DNA of 64,000 nucleotides from Pontibacter russatus (lineage in GTDB: Bacteria > Bacteroidota > Bacteroidia > Cytophagales > Hymenobacteraceae), in NCBI RefSeq assembly GCF_009931655.1, contig NZ_CP047984.1, positions 4,543,001 to 4,607,000 on the forward strand. Reading direction: 5' to 3'. Shown one piece after another: positions 55,495 through 64,000 of this stretch. Each line of letters starts with the position of its first letter. The first letter of the stretch is position 1. The position numbers and the translations under genes were made by a program. The notes under the pieces were generated by a model. The model saw nothing but the letters and a program-made list of their open reading frames with translations, made no database searches and was not told the origin of the DNA.

Positions 55495-55753
55495 GGCGTG
55501 TTCCTATATAAAAGGCGATGATGGGCAAAAAAGTTTACTGTTACAGGCGCTGGTCTCAATGGCCCGGCTTGTGAGGCCGCAACGGGCAGGCAGATGCAGA
55601 TACTCAGCCCCGGGAAAAGTTAAACCAGTGCCATATATGATGTGCTGCAAAGGTAGGCCCGGCTGCTGGCAAGTACAAGCACCCTCCAAATTAAGGGGCT
55701 GTACCTGGCATAGCAGCAGCTTTGGGTTTCGGTCAGGGGCTGTTGGGACATAT

Positions 55754-55782
55754 AAAAAACGAGGCCTGACGCTAGCCAGGCC
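55754..55782 (-). terminator. Terminator after the DUF2267 gene
   Basis: GGCCTG and CAGGCC flank an 8-base loop. The minus strand continues TCGTTTTTTA, a T run. Confidence 0.7.
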
Positions 55783-55812
55783 CCGTGGAGTTCTCTGTTG
55801 GTTGTCTTCCGG

Positions 55813-56238
55813 TTAGGCGGGCACGGTGAACTCGGAGTGCAGCGCCTGCGCCACCTGCCTGTACTGCCCCTCGGAGAGGTGCTTGCGCAGGAAGGCCATC
55901 ACATCGTGAAAGGCGTAGTAGGCGTGGTCCAGCGTCGGGAAATCGGCATCTCCGGCCCCGGAGTCCTTGCTGCGGATATACTCCAGCCACTCGTCCTCGT
56001 GGCGGATCCGCACCGGCTCGTGAATGGTGAAGCCGTCGTAGTAGATCCCTTTCCAAAGAATGGGCAGCTGTGCCGCCAGGTGGATGGCCTCGCCGGTCGG
56101 GATGCGGTCGCGGATGGCGTGCAGCACCGAACGGAAGATGCGGGCAGCTTTCTGCTCATCCTCTATCCCCAGGTAGGTGCAGAACTCATGCAGCCAGGTT
56201 TTCGCGTCTTTCGCATAATTCTCAAAGTTCATTGCCAT
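55813..56238 (-). CDS. DUF2267-domain protein
   Basis: 141 residues, a small all-helical protein matching DUF2267: an AARIFRSVLHAIRDRIPTGE stretch (about 31-50), LAAQLPILWKGIYYDGF, and a second helical half. No signal peptide, so cytoplasmic. Known: the family occurs in many bacteria with stress-associated genes; biochemical function is unknown. The start could also be the Met at residue 3. Monocistronic. Confidence 0.85.
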   Translation of the reverse strand: MAMNFENYAKDAKTWLHEFCTYLGIEDEQKAARIFRSVLHAIRDRIPTGEAIHLAAQLPILWKGIYYDGFTIHEPVRIRHEDEWLEYIRSKDSGAGDADFPTLDHAYYAFHDVMAFLRKHLSEGQYRQVAQALHSEFTVPA

Positions 56239-56272
56239 AGCTTTATCTCTGTTTTAGTGTGTAACATATATA

Positions 56273-56478
56273 ACAGGACTTAGGCAGGTCAATTTTGTCC
56301 CCCTTTGAAGGGGGTGAGGGTGATGATAACACCTGCGGACAGTTATTATAACGGGTATATTTGATGCTACTTATCATCAAGCTAAAGCAGCTCGGGTATT
56401 TCCAGCCACCTCTCATCCCCCTGCCCCCTTCAAAGGGGGACTTTCTCGCACTGCCTATACTTTTTGTGTAAGTCCTGT
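56273..56478. repeat. 206-bp inverted-repeat element (MITE-like)
   Basis: Ends ACAGGACTTA and TAAGTCCTGT are perfect inverted repeats, flanked on both sides by ATA, a possible target duplication. Inside, GTCCCCCTTTGAAGGGGG is repeated in inverted form on the right side. The CCCCTTTGAAGGGG motif is familiar to me from many Bacteroidota intergenic regions. No coding capacity. Confidence 0.65.
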
Positions 56479-56621
56479 ATAAAACTAACGCACACGATAG
56501 CAGAGGGTTTAAGGTTGCGCCATGCAGGGAGCTTAAAACCCAGGTGAAAGAAAGGAATGACGGATGCGGGGCGGCTGGCAGGTTTTACCGAACAATCGGC
56601 AATGCGACATCCAGCATGAAC

Positions 56622-56951
56622 TCACCACTTCCTGAAGACAAAGAACACAGCGGCCAGAATCAAAACGAAGCCGACGATATAATTCCATTTCAGGTCCTCA
56701 CGCAGGTACAGCACCGAGAAGGCTATAAACACCACCAGCGTAATCACCTCCTGGATGGTCTTGAGCTGAAAGGCGGAGAACTGGCCGTACCCGATGCGGT
56801 TAGCGGGCACCTGGAAGCAGTACTCGAAAAAAGCAATCAGCCAGCTGATGAGGATCACTTTCCAGAGCGAGACCTCTTTGAAGCGGAGGTGCCCGTACCA
56901 GGCAAATGTCATAAAGATGTTGGAGACGAGCAGCAGGAGAACGGTTCGCAT
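56622..56951 (-). CDS. DUF486 / DMT-type small membrane protein
   Basis: 109 residues with four membrane helices; WYGHLRF, FFEYCFQVPANRIGYG and FQLKTIQEVITL are typical of the DUF486 family related to small drug/metabolite transporters. Inner-membrane location; substrate unknown. Confidence 0.88.
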   Translation of the reverse strand: MRTVLLLLVSNIFMTFAWYGHLRFKEVSLWKVILISWLIAFFEYCFQVPANRIGYGQFSAFQLKTIQEVITLVVFIAFSVLYLREDLKWNYIVGFVLILAAVFFVFRKW

Positions 56952-57112
56952 GGCATCAGGATTAGAGCTGCAAATCTGCAGATTTCAGGCACAGGTAGTA
57001 TGCCCCGGCCGCTCTTTTCTTCGGTAAAATTTATTTGCCCGCCGTACACGATGCGGCAGTTTCTGGCACGGTTCTCGTTATTAAAAGCCTATATATATAA
57101 CAACTATATAAA

Positions 57113-57751
57113 ATGAAAAAGGTGAGCGTTTGGGTGCTGGCGCTGCTGGCCGGTGTGGGCGCCCTCGGCAGCTGCGACATGCGCAGCAACGCCGGAGAGA
57201 ATTACCTGGAGGTGATTGGCGAGGCCGAGCAGACTATGCCCGATGCCGGCTACCGGCTCAACCTCTCTTACAACGGGCCCGTGAGCCTGCGCGACAAGTT
57301 CTCGGCCTGGGCCGACTCGCTGCAGCGGGAGGTGCCCGGCATGGTGCTCACCAGCGACAACATCTACATCAACTACATGCCTGAGCAGATGGGGCAGCAG
57401 AAGATAACGCCGAACATGATGCAGTCCAGCATCTCCTACAATATCCTGGCCGCCGACAGCGCCATGTATGGCCGCATCCTGCGCGACATGCTGCGGCGCA
57501 ACATCCCCTTCAGCCTGAACATATCAGGCACTTTTCTGGACCAGGAGCAGCGCCGGAAGGTGCAGCAGCAACTGATGCAGCAGGCCCTGGCGCATGCCAA
57601 AGCAAAACTCGGTTTTCTGGCCGACGGCGAGGGGAAGTATGAGATAGTTGGGGTGGAGGAGATGGACAACACGGTGCCGTACGGACCCGAGTATAACGAT
57701 TTTAACCGCCGCGTGGTGTCGCGGCTCAAAGTAAAGGCCCGGCGGCTGTAG
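57113..57751 (+). CDS. Lipoprotein, possibly SIMPL-like
   Basis: 212 residues with a lipobox ALGSC (C21). The body (YLEVIGEAEQTMPDAGYRLN, then a dimer-like helix rich in Gln/Lys near 150-175, ALAHAKAKLGFLADGEG) recalls SIMPL/DUF541 proteins, whose domain also begins with a VxGxG/E-type strand and has an AxxxAxxLA helix. The match is weak, so treat the function as unknown. Monocistronic; a terminator follows. Confidence 0.7.
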   Translation: MKKVSVWVLALLAGVGALGSCDMRSNAGENYLEVIGEAEQTMPDAGYRLNLSYNGPVSLRDKFSAWADSLQREVPGMVLTSDNIYINYMPEQMGQQKITPNMMQSSISYNILAADSAMYGRILRDMLRRNIPFSLNISGTFLDQEQRRKVQQQLMQQALAHAKAKLGFLADGEGKYEIVGVEEMDNTVPYGPEYNDFNRRVVSRLKVKARRL

Positions 57752-57803
57752 CAGAACCGCCCGGCACACAAGTTTTTATAATTTTCCTGTTTCTACACAT
57801 GCA

Positions 57804-57836
57804 AAAGGCCACCTGCCAGAACGGGTGGTCTTTTTG
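57804..57836 (+). terminator. Terminator after the SIMPL-like lipoprotein gene
   Basis: AAAGGCCACC pairs with GGTGGTCTTT (one G-U) and is followed by a T run. Confidence 0.8.
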
Positions 57837-57874
57837 TGTTTTACGGGGATTAAGGCAGTGGGCGCAGGCACTAA

Positions 57875-59989
<2,115 letters not shown>

Positions 59990-60013
59990 GCAGGATTTAT
60001 ATATGATTTTGGG

Positions 60014-60049
60014 GCGGCGGCTGTATTTATATATAGCCGCCGCTTTTTT
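60014..60049 (+). terminator. Terminator after gyrB
   Basis: GCGGCGGCT and AGCCGCCGC form a 9-base GC-rich stem with a 12-base loop, followed by six T. Confidence 0.93.
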
Positions 60050-60066
60050 GTTTATATACTCAGTCT

Positions 60067-60450
60067 CTATGGCTGGCTTCGGTCGTCCATATAGGGCTGG
60101 TGGTTCACGATGAGCACTTTGTTGTCGGGGAGCAGCAGGTAGCCATAATCGTAGCAGAAGTGGTAGGTGTTGCCCTTCTGGGTGCGGTAGAGGTGGGTGT
60201 GGTAGCGGAAGTCGAAACCGTTTAACTCCAGGAACTGCCTGCTGACGGTGGTTTTGCCTTCAGGGCTGGCTCGGCGCAGGATGCTGCGGTTCCGGCGGAG
60301 CGCCGTATTTATCTTCAGCAGGAGCATTTCCCCTTTGTCACTGCCTCGTTTGCGGTTGTTGTGCAGAAAGCGGCACTGGTCAGAGCAATATTTCTTGTCT
60401 GTGCGGCCCTGCATCGCGGTGCCGCATTCGGCACAGGCTTTTCCTGTCAT
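60067..60450 (-). CDS. Small zinc-ribbon protein, unknown function
   Basis: 127 residues. An N-terminal zinc ribbon, CAECG ... CSDQC (C6, C9, C22, C26), resembling DUF2116-like ribbons, is followed by a basic region (HNNRKRG) and a C-terminal part with many aromatics (YHTHLYRTQKGNTYHFCYDY). Possibly DNA- or RNA-binding. Divergent from the tyrosine recombinase, sharing the palindromic intergenic region; it may regulate that pair. Confidence 0.75.
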   Translation of the reverse strand: MTGKACAECGTAMQGRTDKKYCSDQCRFLHNNRKRGSDKGEMLLLKINTALRRNRSILRRASPEGKTTVSRQFLELNGFDFRYHTHLYRTQKGNTYHFCYDYGYLLLPDNKVLIVNHQPYMDDRSQP

Positions 60451-60457
60451 CCTAAAG

Positions 60458-60503
60458 CGTGTTTATACGCGTGTATATCCGTTTATACACGCGTATAAAC
60501 ACG
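60458..60503. promoter_or_regulatory. 20-base-arm perfect palindrome between divergent genes
   Basis: Positions 60458-60477 are exactly complementary to 60484-60503 around TCCGTT. Each arm itself consists of GTTTATAC-type half-repeats, so the core GTTTATACRCG recurs about three times. Located 8 bases before the zinc-ribbon start and 33 bases before the recombinase start, where an operator for both promoters, or a recombination site, would be expected. Confidence 0.6.
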
Positions 60504-60535
60504 GCTGCGGTTGCCAAAGGTTTTACTTTGTGCCC

Positions 60536-62008
60536 ATGGCAGGCTCTAACTCAAACGCTTATGCCACCAACCAGGCTACTGTATTTCTTAACCCGCTCGA
60601 GCATGAGGGCAACAAGTATATCCGCCTGTGGCACAAACCCAACCCTTTTATCAGCAAAAGGCTGAAGGAAGCGGCTTGGATTAAGTTTAGCAAAACATAT
60701 AAGTGCTTTGTCATGCATCACACGCCCCAGGCAATTGAAATGACCTACACCCACTTCCAGGGCCTTGCCAGGGTAGACGTGCGTTACCTTCACCGCCCCA
60801 GGCGGCTCCGGCCGGCAGCGGGGCTGGTGGTGACGGGGAGCAGGCAGCATGCCTCGGAGCCGCTGGAGAAGGTGCCTGTGCGCCCGGTGGTGCGCCTGCA
60901 GCCGCTGGAGCAGGAGGGCAAGGCGTTGATACAACTCAGCTTTCAGTTTAACAGAGACATTTATGAGTGTCTGTGGCGCAGCCGCACAGCCACCTGGGCC
61001 CCGGCGCTCAGATGCTTTACCCTGCCGCCGGACAGCGCCAGCATCCATGCCCTGCTCTCAGAGCTGGAGGGCGTAGCGCAGGTATGGCTTGCCCAGACCA
61101 TGAAGGTGAGCGACATTGGCCTGCTGGCCAGGCTCTGGGAGCAGACCTACAAAAAGGGGGCAGACTATATGGCCTGTCCGCTGCCTTACCTGGAGAAGCT
61201 GTTGCTGCTTAACTATAGTATGAGTACCATCCGCACCTACCACAGTCTTTTGCTTCGGTTTCTGAACGCACACAAAGCCTCCGGGCAGCAGGCGATACAA
61301 CATTTTACCGAGGCGGAAATAAACGGCTACTACCGGAACATGGTGCAGAGCCGGCAGTATTCATGCTCTTTCGTAAATCAAAGCATCAATGCCATCAAGT
61401 TTTATTACCAGCGGGTACTGGGGCGGCACGAGGTGCAGCTAAACCAGGTAGAGCGCCCGGAGAAGCCCGAGCGGCTGCCTGTGGTGCTCAGCAAGCAGGA
61501 GGTGGCCCGGATTCTGTCGGTAACCGAGAACCTCAAGCACCGCTGCATGCTGCAACTGCTGTATGCCGGGGGTTTACGGATAAGCGAGGTGATAAACCTG
61601 CGGATTACGGATGTGCAGTCGGGCCGCAACCTGCTGCTGATACGCGGGGGCAAGGGCAAAAAGGACCGCACCACGCTGCTCTCGCAAAAGCTACTGGAGA
61701 GCCTCCGGGCCTATTACAAGGTATACCGCCCCAAGGTGTGGCTGTTTGAGGGGCAGACCGGCGGGCAGTACACCGTCGAAAGCATCCGGAGTGTGTTCCG
61801 GGCCAGCAAAGAGAAGGCGGGGGTGCTGGTAAAAGCCACGCCGCACACGCTGCGGCACTCGTTTGCCACGCACCTGTTGGAGCAGGGCACCGACCTGCGC
61901 TACATCCAGGCGCTGCTGGGCCACCGCAACAGCAAGACCACCGAAATCTATACGCACGTGACCAGCCACTCGCTTGAAAAGATAGTGAGCCCGCTTGATA
62001 ATCTATAA
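60536..62008 (+). CDS. Tyrosine recombinase/integrase with duplicated N-terminal domain
   Basis: 490 residues from the ATG at 60536. The C-terminal catalytic domain has the Arg in GGLRISEV (near 348), a Lys in GKGKKDRTT, HTLRHSFATH (His/Arg near 437-440), LLGHRNSKTT and the Tyr in EIYTH (near 471), and ends SPLDNL. The SAM-like core-binding domain is around 210-300. Before it, about residues 15-85 (LNPLEHEGNKYIRLW) and 110-180 (LQPLEQEGKALIQLS) are two copies of one small domain. Related to XerC/D and to integron integrases, but without the extra IntI insertion. It heads the row of AT-rich cassette-like genes. Confidence 0.88.
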   Translation: MAGSNSNAYATNQATVFLNPLEHEGNKYIRLWHKPNPFISKRLKEAAWIKFSKTYKCFVMHHTPQAIEMTYTHFQGLARVDVRYLHRPRRLRPAAGLVVTGSRQHASEPLEKVPVRPVVRLQPLEQEGKALIQLSFQFNRDIYECLWRSRTATWAPALRCFTLPPDSASIHALLSELEGVAQVWLAQTMKVSDIGLLARLWEQTYKKGADYMACPLPYLEKLLLLNYSMSTIRTYHSLLLRFLNAHKASGQQAIQHFTEAEINGYYRNMVQSRQYSCSFVNQSINAIKFYYQRVLGRHEVQLNQVERPEKPERLPVVLSKQEVARILSVTENLKHRCMLQLLYAGGLRISEVINLRITDVQSGRNLLLIRGGKGKKDRTTLLSQKLLESLRAYYKVYRPKVWLFEGQTGGQYTVESIRSVFRASKEKAGVLVKATPHTLRHSFATHLLEQGTDLRYIQALLGHRNSKTTEIYTHVTSHSLEKIVSPLDNL

Positions 62009-62150
62009 AAGTGTTTTATATTAGTGAAACTATATATAATTGAAAAATGGAGGCGCTTAGGATTTTGATTGGGAAGAAAATAGACCGTGCAACAGACCAT
62101 ACTACTATCGCCCAAAGTGCAGATAAGCGTATGTTCACGTATATATCATA
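62009..62150. other. Recombinase-cassette junction
   Basis: 142 bases between the recombinase stop and GTTAGCAGC at 62151, where the first cassette-like unit seems to begin. No gene. If the row is integron-like, the attI-equivalent should be here. Confidence 0.35.
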
Positions 62151-62165
62151 GTTAGCAGCAAATTT

Positions 62166-62639
62166 ATGAGAACAAAAGCTGACAAAACAGTACCTTATAT
62201 TATTATGGGTTATGGTATGATTTTCATTATCCCAGCCGTAGTGTCACCTTCTTTAGGATTAACCTCTCCGGCAGGATTATTTTGGTGCTGTGTAGGAGGT
62301 GTTCTATTTGTCCTACCAGGATTGTGGAAAATTGAATACTATGAAATTGAAGGCAATAAATTATTTAAATATAATCTCTTTGGATTAATTAAGAGAGTTG
62401 TTGACTTAACAACATTGCTACGATATAAAACTAAATTAGTTAATACGGACTATATATCAAACCCTTTGAATGTTGTCAGGTTTTTTTCAAAAGATTTGAA
62501 ATATCTAAAATTCAGGAAACTGACCTTGCAATTTGAAGATAGTGTAAAAATGACTATAGACGAAAGAACAATAGACAAGGACGACTTTAATATACTTCTA
62601 AATAAAGTAACAGGGTTTAAAGGTAAAAGGAAAAAATAA
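62166..62639 (+). CDS. Orphan membrane protein in first cassette-like unit
   Basis: 157 residues, AT-rich. Two N-terminal membrane helices (about 10-30 and 38-56) followed by a cytoplasmic beta-rich part (KIEYYEIEGNKLFKYNLFG) that resembles a PH-like fold. Function not recognised. The ATG lies 7 bases after GTTAGCAGC and the stop lies 2 bases before CTGCTGCTAAC, so the gene fills the unit, as in integron cassettes. Confidence 0.7.
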   Translation: MRTKADKTVPYIIMGYGMIFIIPAVVSPSLGLTSPAGLFWCCVGGVLFVLPGLWKIEYYEIEGNKLFKYNLFGLIKRVVDLTTLLRYKTKLVNTDYISNPLNVVRFFSKDLKYLKFRKLTLQFEDSVKMTIDERTIDKDDFNILLNKVTGFKGKRKK

Positions 62640-62640
62640 T

Positions 62641-62714
62641 CTGCTGCTAACAATGCATATACAAAACCCTTGCTTCGCTGCGGGCTTTGCATATACTGAA
62701 CGTTACCTGCAGTT
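62641..62714 (+). repeat. attC-like imperfect hairpin between cassette-like genes
   Basis: CTGC...TAAC at the left pairs with GTTA...GCAG at the right, and an inner arm GCATATACAAAACCC pairs in 12 of 15 positions with GGGCTTTGCATATAC, closing on a GCTTCGC-type loop. Conserved TAAC/GTT ends with a mismatched stem are the architecture of integron attC sites. Sequence similarity to a named attC family has not been tested. Confidence 0.5.
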
Positions 62715-62730
62715 TGAGGACGACATAGAA

Positions 62731-63378
62731 ATGAACCGACATCAATATAAAGATTTGACAATTGAAGTTCTTGACGAGCCGACCTACAAATTTGGCTCTG
62801 CGGACAACAATTTCGTTTATTCAAAGACTTACTTCGGAGGCAATGCAGAGCAGTACCCTACTTCAAAGCACGGAATTAAAATTTATCGTGAAGACCAAAT
62901 TATTGACAGTTGTATTTTAATCGGCTCAGGCGGTGCGACAGGTGTTCATCAAAATTCATCGCTTGTTGACAATGACAGATTAGTAATTTGCTGTTGCGAC
63001 ACCGTGTTTACCTTGTCACTTCCCGACCTTGAATTAAAATGGAAAACTCAAGCTGACCAAGCGACTTGCTTCGAAATTTTCAAACAGCAGGACGACTACA
63101 TAGTACACGGTGAACTTCAAGTAACAAAACTTGACAAAGACGGGAATAAAAAATGGGAGTTTGGTGGTGCAGACATTTTTGTATCAATAGACAATGAAGA
63201 AGAATTTAAAATTGAAAGTGACGGTATTTTATTAACGGACTTTGCAAAGACAAAATATAAAATAGACTTTGACGGAAAACTGCTCTGGGACACGTATATG
63301 CGGACAGAAAAAACTGCAGGTAACAGCACCTTGCCAAAAGTGGGGCGGACGTGGTTACAGAAACTTTTCGGCAATTAA
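62731..63378 (+). CDS. Orphan protein in second cassette-like unit
   Basis: 215 residues from ATG 62731 (MNRHQYKDLTIEV); the open frame extends upstream to 62653 but that part lies in the attC-like hairpin. No signal peptide or membrane segment. Repeated strand pairs (SCILIGSGGATGVHQNSSLV, RLVICCCDTVFTLSLPDLEL, VTKLDKDGNKKWEF) suggest a beta-propeller-like or PQQ/WD-type half-propeller fold. Function unknown. AT-rich, same direction as the recombinase. Confidence 0.65.
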   Translation: MNRHQYKDLTIEVLDEPTYKFGSADNNFVYSKTYFGGNAEQYPTSKHGIKIYREDQIIDSCILIGSGGATGVHQNSSLVDNDRLVICCCDTVFTLSLPDLELKWKTQADQATCFEIFKQQDDYIVHGELQVTKLDKDGNKKWEFGGADIFVSIDNEEEFKIESDGILLTDFAKTKYKIDFDGKLLWDTYMRTEKTAGNSTLPKVGRTWLQKLFGN

Positions 63379-63460
63379 TAAACATTAGTGGTAGCTTGAC
63401 AGATGGTGCTCCCGTAAGCCCCGCCTTCGGCAAGCTTTAAACGTTGGCCGTGATTGTGGA
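63379..63460 (+). repeat. Second attC-like hairpin
   Basis: AGCTTG (63393-63398) pairs with CAAGCT (63431-63436) around an inner GCCTTCGGC hairpin, and the element ends AAACGTTGGCC. The first hairpin likewise ends in AACGTT, so both cassette-like units would be cut at the same GTT. Confidence 0.45.
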
Positions 63461-64000
63461 TTTACAGTTTTAAAAGTGGCGTGTCTTTCGGGCTTTTAAG
63501 GGGCTGGATGGCATCAAAGGCCATTAAAGCTAAGGCAACTTGCTCGGGAAAGAACCAAAGGCATAAATGGAATTTGGGCCGGAGAAGTCTTGCTTCGGCG
63601 ATGCCGGGAGAAAGCGCGTGCTTTCGGACGGAAGCGTCCAGGCAAGACTGTGGTGGGCGAAGTTATACCTGCCAAATGACAAAGTCAAGTATAGAACTTC
63701 GCCCGAGTGGTTCTTTCCAGAGCAAGTTGCCGGCAATAGAGAGGCCAATGATTAGTTCGTCATTCTTTTTATTGCAGCCCGGAGCCCGGCGCCTGCGGCA
63801 ACGTCGCTAATACCCCGCTATTAACGGCATTGCCTCCGGCTAAAGCGCCACTTAGAAAGTGATTTTAAATTGGTGTAAATTCCCACAACCATCCGGGTTG
63901 TTTCCCCTTATTAAAAACACGCAGAGCCGGGAAAAAAAAGGGAAAAACAACCCCGACCAACACTGCCCATAAGACATTGAATCAAGTCAGACAAGCTTCA
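63461..64000. other. Non-coding end of window with nested inverted repeats
   Basis: No supported gene. A 118-codon plus-strand frame (63454-63810) runs through the inverted repeats and is not credible. After 63860 a short hairpin (ACAACC/GGTTGT) and A-rich tracts follow. Confidence 0.5.
63534..63731. repeat. 198-bp nested inverted-repeat structure
   Basis: Outer arms of 24 bases (63534-63557 and 63708-63731) are complementary with one mismatch. Inside are AGTCTTGC/GCAAGACT (63586-63593 / 63642-63649), GGACG/CGTCC (63626-63639) and GGGCGAAGTT/AACTTCGCCC (63655-63664 / 63695-63704). The result is a cruciform of two hairpins on a closing stem. Possibly a MITE, a structured RNA or part of the cassette array. 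Confidence 0.6.

Noticed and set aside
63454..63810. 118-codon plus-strand frame near the window end
   Set aside because: It runs through the nested inverted repeats, which explain its composition; no credible start or domain.

Overview
This window is a bacterial chromosome segment from the phylum Bacteroidota, most likely a Hymenobacteraceae/Pontibacter-like member of the Cytophagales. The evidence is a SusC/SusD outer-membrane pair, CRTAC1-type lipoproteins, Bacteroidota-style -7 boxes (TAnnTTTG), a Bacteroidota-type double-glycine leader peptide and a strong habit of writing TATATA/ATATAT inside GC-rich genes. No taxonomic marker was compared, so the genus is an inference.

Layout. 1-2.3 kb: lysA (cut by the window edge) and lysC, overlapping, minus strand. 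2.4-7.9 kb: a biotin operon bioB-bioF-bioD-bioA plus a FabF-like ketoacyl synthase, minus strand. 8.1-15 kb: housekeeping and small-enzyme genes (HAD phosphatase, MORN-repeat protein, thiolase, PaaI thioesterase, VOC protein, a Bat-like TPR/VWA pair). 15.29-15.76 kb: tRNA-Ser(GCT), tRNA-Pro(TGG) and tRNA-Arg(TCT) with strong terminators. 16.5-22.6 kb: a large bifunctional PBP, a beta-propeller lipoprotein, a possible cobalamin-riboswitch relic and an NagX/HGSNAT-like membrane protein.

23.1-38.9 kb is an accessory island. Two diverged direct copies of a csbD-susC 5' segment (about 0.7 kb each) bound it. Its left part is a graveyard of IS5, IS3 and IS110 pieces around one intact IS5-family element. 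Its core (28.8-37.8 kb) is AT-rich and encodes what looks like a peptide maturation and export system: a C39-like/VKOR/thioredoxin fusion, a 68-residue precursor with a textbook LSxxExxxIxxG leader and an eight-cysteine core, a glycosyltransferase-like protein of unknown function, a C39-peptidase ABC transporter and an HlyD-type adaptor. Together these suggest a secreted disulfide-rich, possibly glycosylated peptide, a Bacteroidota counterpart in gene content to glycocin clusters. This is the most interesting item in the window.

38.9-52 kb: susC-susD followed by two very large FG-GAP/ASPIC lipoproteins and a vanadium-haloperoxidase-like lipoprotein, probably one nutrient-acquisition locus. 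52-60 kb: cupin, NudC, a lipoprotein/SCO/cytochrome c set, DUF2267 and DUF486 proteins, and gyrB. 60-64 kb: a tyrosine recombinase with a perfect palindrome upstream, followed by two AT-rich, co-oriented orphan genes separated by imperfect hairpins that begin and end like integron attC sites, then a nested inverted-repeat structure. This end looks like a small integron-like cassette array.
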